Under the pieces are notes generated by a model that saw only the letters and a program-made list of their open reading frames with translations, was not told where the DNA came from and searched no databases. The position numbers and the translations under genes were made by a program. A stretch of 64,000 nt of DNA from Locusta migratoria (lineage: Eukaryota; Arthropoda; Insecta; Orthoptera; Acrididae), in assembly GCA_026315105.1 (NCBI GenBank), contig CM048744.1, positions 930,681,503-930,745,502 on the forward strand, written 5' to 3'. Within the stretch, counting starts at the first letter, position 1. Each line of letters begins with the position of its first letter. Positions 56,406-64,000 of the stretch are shown piece after piece.

Positions 56406-56686
56406 GTTAAGCAAGAATAACGATCTCTGAACACAAGTAGTGGGGCTATTTGTGTTCCTGAGAAATACAAATGGGAAGACAGAATTCGATCTTTTTATTC
56501 CTTTCTTAAAATGATTTGTGTATTTACACTCTGAAAAGCTCTTCACCATCGTGCTTCATGTATACTGCAATAGTCAATACAGACGTGCTATCAATTGCGA
56601 ATAATCACGCAGTAGCTATTTAATACACGATTTACCTGCTAACAACACTCGTATTTATCTGACGCTTGCCACTACCATGGCAGCCG

Positions 56687-57090
56687 AAAAAAAGATGTTT
56701 GTACAGTCTATGGGGCTTAACTACAGGGTCATCAGTCCCTAAAGCCGGCCGCGTTGTCATAGGGGACTGAGGCGCTCCAATCACGGTCTGCAAGTCCACT
56801 GCGGTCGGGGGTTAGAATCCCCCCTCGGGCATGGATATTTGTGCCGTCCTTAGTCTTAGCTAGTTCATAAGTAGTTTGTAAGTTTAGGGACTGATGACCC
56901 CGTAGTTAAGTCCCATAAGTTCTACAAACACTTGAACATTTGAGTCCCTAACCTTACAAACTACTCATGAACTACTTACGTACTAGGACGGCACAAATAT
57001 CCATGCCCGTGGGGGGATTCGAACCCCCGACCGTAGTGGCCGTGCAGACCGTGACTGGAGCGCCTCAGTCTCTTCGGCCACCGCGGCCGG
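56687..57090 (-). mobile_element. Outer SINE-1, split by a second SINE-1
   Basis: Parts 56687-56742 and 56943-57090 form one minus-strand copy, with an 11-bp outer TSD CATGGCAGCCG at 56676-56686 and 57091-57101. The split falls in the conserved AGTCCCTAAA segment. Confidence 0.95.
56743..56942 (+). mobile_element. Inner SINE-1
   Basis: Full-length plus-strand copy inside the previous one, with a 9-bp TSD AGTCCCTAA at 56734-56742 and 56943-56951. It has a mutated A box (GCGTTGTCATAGGGGACTGA) and B box (GGGGTTAGAATCCCC). Confidence 0.95.
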
Positions 57091-57101
57091 CATGGCAGCC
57101 G

Positions 57102-57736
57102 GACGAAGGTTCAAATTATCCTGCGACAGCAGTGCCGTCAAGGTGTCTAGTTATGTTTACAAGGTTTTTGTTCCAACTGCCGTTAAAATGGCAAACGGTA
57201 GAACGTTAAAAGTGTCGACGTCACATAATATCTCTGACAAATAACTGACATGAACGTCCTTCCAGCAAGCACCCCCCCACTCCTGATTGCGTAACCTCAG
57301 TTAAGTCTTAGTACCTGTAGTGAAAGTAACGAAAGTGGGTATGATAAAGCAGCGAATGCGAGCACTCCTTGCTGTGTGGTGTGTCGTGTACTGTGCGCTG
57401 CAGCAGCGCGTTCCGCCCACGTGACTAGCGGTCTGGTCGAGACGCAGGTGTCCGCCGTGATGGGAGTTAGTCACCGGCCGGCCAGCCAGCCAGGCTGTCT
57501 GCTGTGAGCTGTGAGCGCGGCCTTGCACAAGAGGCCGCGCCGACAGCCAGCCAGCTGCGGCTGTTTGCTCACCGGGGCACCACCAACAGCAGCTGCAGCG
57601 CCGCACACTGACAACCAGACACACGGGTATCGGACTTCAGAATTTTTTTTTTATATTTATGGTACGTCAAGTTCACAACTCAAACAACAACCAGCCGAAG
57701 CCACCCGACGCAACTCTCATAAATTCTCGAGATTGT
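57102..57736. other. No gene recognised; GC-rich
   Basis: 57370-57610 is GC-rich with opposed frames (57301-57624 and 57511-57759) lacking domains. Confidence 0.5.
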
Positions 57737-58054
57737 GCGGCTCCGTAGCACAGTGGTAGAGTGCCAGACTACAAATCCAAAGGTCGCGAGTTCGATCCTC
57801 GCCAGGTCCTGGGATTTTTATCTGTCACTTTCCACTTCTTTCACCTCTGGCAGTGTTGCTCATGTGAAAAAATACCGAGTAGCACCGTGGTTCGGAACCC
57901 ACGTTAAACTGTAGGTCCCCCTATAACTGGCTGGGTAAGTCAGTTCGAAGGTCGGAGGAAGGCAACGCATACCACCTCCAAACAGGGCCATGCCTAGTAA
58001 AGCACTGTGGTGTTCAAACCAATCTTCGGATTGTTGACTGCTTTACCTTTTTAA
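57737..58054 (+). mobile_element. SINE-2
   Basis: Complete, with head CTCCGTAGCACAGTGGTAGA. It faces another SINE-2 about 35 bp away, tail to tail. Confidence 0.93.
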
Positions 58055-58244
58055 TCAACTCTTAAGTTTTGCAAGTACGGGTAAGTAAGGTAAAGGTAAA
58101 GCAGTCAACAATCCGAAGATTCAGTTATATATTTTAGACGACGTTACAGCGTTAATTTAATGAAATAAATCGCAATTTGCGATCACTTATGCCATCACTG
58201 TACTAGGTTTGGATGGAATACTAAATGGCAGCGAATGAAAATTT

Positions 58245-58316
58245 GTGCCCGGCCGGGATTCAAACCCGGGATCTCCTGCTTACTAGGCAGACTCGTTGAC
58301 CACTCCGCCACCGAGG
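58245..58316 (-). other. tRNA-Thr-like sequence inside the TRIM-like element
   Basis: The minus strand reads CCTCGGTGGCGGAGTGGTCA, GTCTGCCTAGTAAGCAGGAG, ATCCCGGGTTTGAATCCCGG. The anticodon arm CTGCCTAGTAAGCAG would present AGT (Thr), and the T-arm is perfect. The acceptor ends do not pair over seven bases. It could be a SINE head or a captured primer tRNA sequence. Confidence 0.6.
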
Positions 58317-58398
58317 ACACAGTGAACAACTCGACTGCAGAGGACTCTTCCCTGCACGTCTCCCGCCACACCCAAATCTCCATTCGCCATGCTGTCTC

Positions 58399-58603
58399 AA
58401 ATTCAAATCAAATGTTTGTAGAACTTATGGGACTTAACTACCGGGTCGTCAGTCCCTAAACTTACAAACTACTTATGAACTAGCTAAGACTAAGGACGGC
58501 ACCAATATCCATACCCGAGGGGGGATTCCAACCCCCGACCGTAGTGGCCGTGCGGACCGTGACTGGCGCGCCGCAGAGCGCTCGGCCACCTCGGCCGGTC
58601 CTC
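58399..58603 (-). mobile_element. SINE-1 inside the TRIM-like element
   Basis: 8-bp TSD GCTGTCTC at 58391-58398 and 58604-58611. The youngest of three nested layers. B box GGATTCCAACCCCC (plus strand) is mutated. Confidence 0.92.
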
Positions 58604-59121
58604 GCTGTCTCTTTCCTATTACCACAGCCTATTTGTTCTGTAATGCTCGCAGCCACAATACTGTATTCCCGCATCAGGGAGAACAGATCATGAGGTATCG
58701 ATACACGATTAATTGTCGTCAGGAGCCCAGCCTCGGCTTGTATACAATTATATATTTTTGACGACGTTACAGCGTTCATTTAATGAAATAAGTCGCAATT
58801 TTCGATAACTTATGCCATCACTGCACTAGGTTTAGATTCGTTTGAACACCACAGTGCTTTACTAGGCATGGTCCTGTTTGGAGGTGGTAAGCTGTTGCCT
58901 TCCTCCGACCTTCGAACTTACCCAGCTAGTTATAGGGGGAACTACAGTTTAACGTGGGTTCCGAACCACGGTGCTACTCGGTATTTTTCACATCAGCAAC
59001 AGTCAGAGGTGCAAGAAGTGAAAAGTGACATGAAAATCCTAGGACCTGGCGGGGATCGAACCCGCGACCTTTGGACTTTTAGTCTGGCACCCCCAGTACA
59101 AACCACTTAATGAACGCCAGT

Positions 59122-59690
59122 ATGTCAGCATATCTCAGCTGGTAGCGTTCTTGGCCTTTCAACCGTAGGATCAGTGGTTCGGATCCTGTTGTGACATATG
59201 GTTTTATTTTTTTCATTGTGTTCCAATACTTACATAATTTCAATATATAATGATAATTTTTATTAAAAGTGCACGTATTTTCGTTTATTCGTAATTTTCT
59301 ATATTTTATAGAAGGTTGTTAATAAAGATGATTTCAATAAAAACATACATTTTTTTACAGTATTGGCTTAACTAGTAGTTGACGACGGTATTCTTTCTTC
59401 AGTTTATGAAGAGCTACGACAATGGTTTTGAAAAGTCATCTCCATAGCTTCTAATGGCATTCCAAGCAGCTAACCTACCCAACCAACGTTTTACGTTACG
59501 ACAAGGATTTCAACACGTCGACATACACACAAATAAAAACTAACATGTGGCATTAGAGACCCAAAAAGTCTTATATAACTGAATTCTAAAATTAAAAATA
59601 ACTTACCACAGTAGGATTCTAGCCCGGGACTCTATTGCTAGGAGGCCAGAAACGCTACCATCTGAGCTACACCGACAGGTGCTGGTACTG
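59122..59690. repeat. Segment bounded by opposed tRNA-like sequences
   Basis: The plus-strand unit at about 59127-59196 (CATATCTCAGCTGGTAGCGT, then AGGATCAGTGGTTCGGATCC) and the minus-strand unit at about 59612-59685 (GTGTAGCTCAGATGGTAGCG, then AGTCCCGGGCTAGAATCCTA) face each other across about 415 bp of AT-rich DNA. They are clearly related to each other. Neither makes a full tRNA fold. Confidence 0.55.
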
Positions 59691-59699
59691 TTTTCATTA

Positions 59700-61399
59700 C
59701 TGGTACTTACGTGTAGTTTCCAAAACAAAAACCGATATACCGTAACTAAGTTTATTGCCTTACCATTAAGCAGTTCCAATGATTACCATTAAAGACACAC
59801 AATACAATCGTAACACTGAAATCTTAGCATATTTACATTTTTCGAATTTCTCTGTATTATTCCTGTCTGATTTTGCCACGGATTCTTCATAAACGGCATG
59901 GTCGAAATCCTACAGAATCGGCAACTGTGCACAATTTTCCTAGTACACACAAAGTTCTCTTATTACTTTTCACATTAGTCCAGGACTGGCTTAACAAAGA
60001 TGCAGTAGAATATATTCGTCTGTCATTAGTCTAGCTGTAGACAGTCCGAGAAATAGAATACAATACCGCATTCTGAATCAATCTCCTGCTAAGTATAACT
60101 GCAGTTCCTCGTCTCGTCGCTGTGCTGGTCATATTCTTCCAAATTAACTTACAACGGATGGTGGTTGCTGACAATTTTCAGATCCCCGACTAGGCCACCA
60201 CAAACTTCAAACTCATCTACGTAGCACTTCCGACGAGAAAAGCGAGCACCTCTTAAGCGTGATCAGAGTGCAGAGATGGTGCTGTACGACACCTCTTTCA
60301 ACATCTGGTTCCACAACCGAGCAAAGCGACACTTCATCTGGATCGAACATCAACATTTGCCAATTTTCAACCAAACTGTGTTGTCACAGTTCTTCAGCGA
60401 AAGGACTGGTGCACACAACAGTTTCGTATACGGAAATGGGCCGAGTCAAATTGTTAATAGCCATCGAAATGTGTGTTTCCGTTCTTTTGCTGTAAATTAT
60501 GTTTCATTTATGCCACTATATTTGCTTCCGAGAGAGACGATCGGCTTCCCACGTTATAACTGTCCAGCTGGGCCTAGAGCTTTGTGTTCCCATGACGACT
60601 AGAAGTGAAACTCTATCCTGAAGGCGCCCATTTATCTGACACTCGCGCATCCGGACCTGGCTTTACGACTCATCGAATTATATTACTCTGCGTCGTAAAC
60701 GGCCATAGGTGCTTTCGCAATAATGCGGCACGAACGCCAGATGTTTCGAAATGGCCGCACGATCACTCTAACGACGGGGTAAAGACGCAGACGTGGCCAA
60801 CAGCCTGCCGAAACCCTAACGAGCAGCACGCTGTAATCTCTCGATGGGATTCAGTTGTTTTGGGATTTGTAAGGGGATTGAACAGCAGGGTCATCACTCT
60901 CCTAGGATATATTCGGTGCCATTTACTGCAACGTTGCAGCGGACGGTCTACTGTATCTCAACATTGGACTGGAATGCCACATGCCTGTTGCACAGAATTA
61001 TTATTTTTCTGTTTCATTCGCCTTTTTCCGCATGTGCAGGTGGCTATGTGCCCTTCTCACCGCCAGTACCCTAATTGTTACGCATAGTGATATATAAGTG
61101 AAAATGTGCGAACGTTTCTCTAAATGTTTGTGAATCGTTTAACTGAGGCGGGATTTGTACAAGAAACGTAATCGCAAATCCCGCTTACGGTTCATCACCA
61201 GCTGTACAGGCAATATTTTAATCATCTACAGTCCTTGCAGAGTCCGTTATGAGTTGCTTATGAGTGCATGAATTACAGGAGGACATTTGTGTGGTTAATC
61301 GTTAGACTGTGCACATCGCTTTGTATATGTCTTCTAGCACTTCATACTGAGCCATCGAATTTCGATTAGAGTGATTTCAATATATATCGGAGGACGCAT
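59700..61399. other. No gene recognised
   Basis: Frames at 60259-60495, 60276-60602 and 60605-61087 are moderately long and protein-like in composition but match no family I know. A perfect 10-bp hairpin stem (GCGGGATTTG / CAAATCCCGC) is at 61148-61184. The region 61095-61160 resembles 61607-61670. Confidence 0.4.
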
Positions 61400-61479
61400 T
61401 GAAATATGTCTCCGATTCATGTTTTACTCATGGACCTCGTGGCGGAATTCTTTCTCTCTGGCCATGTTTCCGCATATGC

Positions 61480-61815
61480 AGGGTCGACCATGTTAGATTC
61501 GGATTTGGCTTGTTGTGACCGGATGCACTTCCTGTCGCCCTCCCCCCTCCCCTCCATGCCAGCTGGGAGGAAATGGGTACCCCAAATGTCTATGTATGGT
61601 GTTACATGTGTGAAAGTGTAAAGTGTTACGAAATGTTTTCGAATCGTGTAACTGAGACGGGACTTTGGGACCAGCCCGGTATTCACCTAGGGAGATGTGG
61701 AAAACCGCCTAAAACATCCAGGCTGGTCGGCACACAGACGCTGGGCGGATTCGAACCGGGGCTGGTATGCCTCCCCGTCTCGGAAAGCGGTGCGTTAGAC
61801 CACACGGCTAACAGA
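61480..61815 (-). mobile_element. tRNA-derived SINE, fourth type
   Basis: On the minus strand, a head AGCCGTGTGGTCTAACGCAC with B-box arm AGCCCCGGTTCGAATCCGCC, then GGCGGTTTTCCACATCTCCC, GAATACCGGGCTGGTCCC and a GGGTACCCATTTCCTCC region. I recall this as an abundant grasshopper repeat type; the 3' limit is not visible. Confidence 0.6.
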
Positions 61816-61859
61816 GCGGTTCAACCTCGTGGCTGTATACGACCTACTAAAACATAAAT

Positions 61860-62422
61860 GTTTTAATTATTTCTCGTCGTGGTCAACATACCACGCATGC
61901 TACTCCGTCGAGGTTTCCGATTCGCTGATCCAAGTTCCAATCCTCTGCTACGAGGGCTAGTAAAGGTAACGTGAAACATAACGGCTTGTTACGTTACTTT
62001 TGTTGTATCAGGAACAGCGTTTTTTTTAACAGAAAAAAAGCCTCCAATTGAAATCCAAAGACGAAAGAATGCTACAGATACTAATACGAGTTTTCTCAAA
62101 TTTCGTCAACCTAACTATAACGTTATGTCTTTTGGGTGCCTCTTTTTCATTTCCCTTTATGCACTACATTTCAGCCTCTTAGTTTCAACAATCTCACTTA
62201 GAAGACACAATTCTGGAAACTGTTGAACAGTCATGCATAAAAAAAATTTAAAAAAATCGTAAAGTTTATTGGGCACGTCTGGCTTATCCCACATCAGAGC
62301 GACATTAGATGAATTACAGTGAAGCAGAATTAGGTTCGGCGATGAAGGTTGGGAAGAGGTTTTAAACCAACGACCCATTAAGGAATTTAATGGTTAAAGT
62401 GACTTAAATGGCTGACTGTAAA

Positions 62423-62428
<6 letters not shown>
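61860..62428. other. No gene recognised
   Basis: AT-rich; the frame at 62157-62378 has no domain. Confidence 0.5.
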
Positions 62429-62495
<67 letters not shown>

Positions 62496-62502
62496 GGGGG
62501 GG
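62429..62502. repeat. (GA)n followed by a G-run
   Basis: About 28 GA repeats run into about 16 consecutive G at 62487-62502. Confidence 0.95.
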
Positions 62503-62675
62503 CAGGCTGGAACAAATGTTTTGTTCTGATAATCTTTCATAATATATTAACCCTATACTGCATGAATTTTTATTTTGGCGCAAAAAAATATATATGGTAG
62601 AAAATCACCTACGCAGGAGAAAAAAATAATGAAAAATTATATAACTCTTAACAATGTGAAAGTCATTATTTACCT

Positions 62676-63590
62676 AGATTAGATTAGTTTTTCGTTCCGT
62701 AGATCCATGTTGAGGAGACCCTTGTGGATGTGGAACATGTCAAGAAACAAAATTTACAAGCTGAATAATAGATAATACTAATAGTATAAATACAGATACA
62801 CATTTTTAAGTTTTTTTTACCTGATAAATATAATAATACTAATATAGTATAAATACCAATACATGCATCATTTGGTACAATTTAGAAATTCACTACTGGA
62901 GAAGGAGTTGACCACTAGAAAGTCTTTTAGGTTCTTCTTAAAATGACCTTTATTTGTAGCTAAATTTTTTATACTTAACGGTAAGTTATTCAAAATGTGT
63001 GTTCCTGAGTAGTGGACCCCTTTTTGAACTAAAGTAAGAGCTTTTAAGTCCTTGTGTAGATCATTTTTATTACTAGTATTGAATGTATGAACTGAGATGT
63101 TTTGTTGGGAAAAGGGATATATTATGACAAATTTCATTAAGGAATAAACACACTGAGATGCAGTTGTTAATATACCCAGTTCTTCGAAGAGGCTTCTACA
63201 GGACGTCCGTGAAATTACTGCACAAATAATACGTGTTATACGCTTTTGCACTCTGAAGACTTGTCTGACTTGAAGAGTTACCCCAAAATATTATACCATA
63301 TGACATTATGGAATGAAAGTAAGCAAAGTATGCAAGCTTTGTCAGTTATATGTCTCCTATGTCTGATAACACTCGTATTGAAAATACAGATTTGTTGCGT
63401 CGCTTCTGCAGTTCTGTGGTGTGCTCCTCCCAACTAAATTTATTATCAAGCTGTAATGCCAGGAATTTAATACTGTTATCTCTTCTATCTGCTCTTCTTC
63501 ATACTTAATGCATATGCTGGCAGGAAATCTCTTACATGTTTTGAACTGCCTGTTATTGTGAAAATTATGCATTTTGACGTAAGTCACTCC
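62676..63590 (-). mobile_element. CR1/jockey-group LINE 3' part
   Basis: Minus-strand frame 62868-63251: QKRITRIICAVISRTSCRSL, FEELGILTTASQCVYSL, then HKDLKALTLVQKGVHYSGT and LPLSIKNLATNKGHFKKNL. Upstream in broken frames: FLALQLDNKFSWEEHTTELQ and FAYFHSIMSYGIIFWGNSS. RIQKRIxRII...SCR-LFxxLxILT and KGVxYSGxxIxNxLP are the C-terminal (thumb and connection) segments of such LINEs. The catalytic block lies further upstream and is missing. The 3' end is AGATTAGATTAG-type, near 62676. At least one in-frame stop. Confidence 0.82.
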
Positions 63591-63912
63591 GCAGGAAAAT
63601 ATTGGTATCTAGCATGTTTTTTACTCCGATTAGATGTCTGTAACACGATAAAACTTTACTTGACAGAAGTCTTATCAGTTTGTGATTACATTAATGCTCA
63701 ACATCGAGTAAAATCCGCTGGAGCGCTATTTGTTGCATTTCTCCTCATTTCATGACTGCGCCGCCTTCTATGGAGGAAACGATCAACTAAATGCTTAGAA
63801 GAGACTCCATTGTATACGGTATGTATGGTGTTGTCATCTGTCAACAATTATGTCTGAAAAAGTAACAAAAACTTGCGTTGCCAAACGGCAACACCATGCA
63901 GTGTAGGGTTTA
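63591..63912. other. No gene recognised
   Basis: AT-rich spacer; the frame at 63558-63755 has no domain. Confidence 0.5.
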
Positions 63913-64000
63913 AAATGTTCAAATGTTTATATAGGTTATGGGACTTAACTACGAGGTCATCAGTCCCTAAACTTACAAACTACTTAAAATCTAGCTAATA
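63913..64000 (-). mobile_element. SINE-1, cut by the window end
   Basis: Tail and body only (AATGTTCAAATGTTTATATA, GGTCATCAGTCCCTAAACTT). The tRNA-like head would lie beyond 64000. Confidence 0.93.

Larger units (their letters stand above)
58122..58833. mobile_element. TRIM-like element with 89-bp terminal direct repeats
   Basis: 58122-58210 and 58745-58833 are direct repeats of equal length (89 bp) with seven differences. The element sits between a 5-bp TSD AGATT (58117-58121 and 58834-58838) inside a SINE-2, so its limits are exact. After removing the SINE-1 within it, it is about 500 bp. Terminal direct repeats plus a 5-bp TSD are the pattern of LTR-type retroelements in miniature. The repeats do not begin TG and end CA, and no primer-binding site or polypurine tract is convincing, so the class is uncertain. 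The interior holds a tRNA-like sequence. Confidence 0.8.
58089..59096 (-). mobile_element. SINE-2 split by a small element
   Basis: Parts 58089-58121 and 58834-59096 join into a single minus-strand SINE-2 (AACAATCCGAAGATT, then CGTTTGAACACCACAGTGCT). The head end is lost near 59090 (TAGTCTGGCACCCCCAG). With the SINE-2 at 57737 it makes a long inverted repeat. Confidence 0.92.

Noticed and set aside
60605..61087. 160-codon frame
   Set aside because: Overlapped by another frame (60844-61074), no recognisable family, no splice or start evidence. Kept only as unassigned sequence.

Overview
This 64 kb window is repeat-rich, gene-poor eukaryotic DNA. No host protein-coding gene, no true tRNA or rRNA gene and no CRISPR array could be supported. 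The dispersed tRNA-derived SINEs, jockey-, I- and CR1-like LINEs, mariner, Tc1, hAT and piggyBac relics, and long CA, GA, TG and AT tracts point to a large insect genome. The SINE families look like those I associate with grasshoppers such as Schistocerca; that is an inference from pattern memory, not a database match.

Layout. 0-13.6 kb holds LINE, mariner, Tc1, hAT and piggyBac relics, three SINE families and an inverted-duplicate mariner at 7.73-8.43 kb. 13.8-23.3 kb is a degenerate tandem array of about seven same-strand units. It includes two copies of a 2.4-2.6 kb super-unit and carries private SINE, LINE and hAT insertions. 23.3-33.8 kb is sparse: an uncharacterised 921-bp element with perfect 13-bp terminal inverted repeats, a LINE tail with a long purine tract, a decayed LINE, and a hammerhead-ribozyme-like fold (about 33.0 kb) between perfect 45-bp inverted repeats, resembling a Penelope-like terminal repeat. 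33.8-35.0 kb is the best coding sequence, a 5'-truncated LINE reverse transcriptase. 38-47 kb holds SINEs, a SINE split by a LINE, a decayed hAT and a 1.02 kb inverted-repeat element. 48.1-49.4 kb is a mariner with both ends but a dead transposase. 51.8-55 kb is an RNase H-bearing LINE interrupted by a jockey-like LINE with a possible 45-bp target duplication. 55.9-59.7 kb is a nest of SINEs, including SINE-in-SINE and a small element with 89-bp terminal direct repeats. 62.7-63.6 kb is another LINE.

Family labels are mine: SINE-1 (tRNA-Leu-like head), SINE-B (different tRNA-like head, same body and tail as SINE-1), SINE-2 (tRNA-Tyr-like head) and SINE-3 (head with a GCGCAGTGGTTAG box). The sequences do not work together as a pathway. 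What they show is an insertion history, ordered by nesting and target-site duplications (TSDs). Boundaries without TSDs are approximate.
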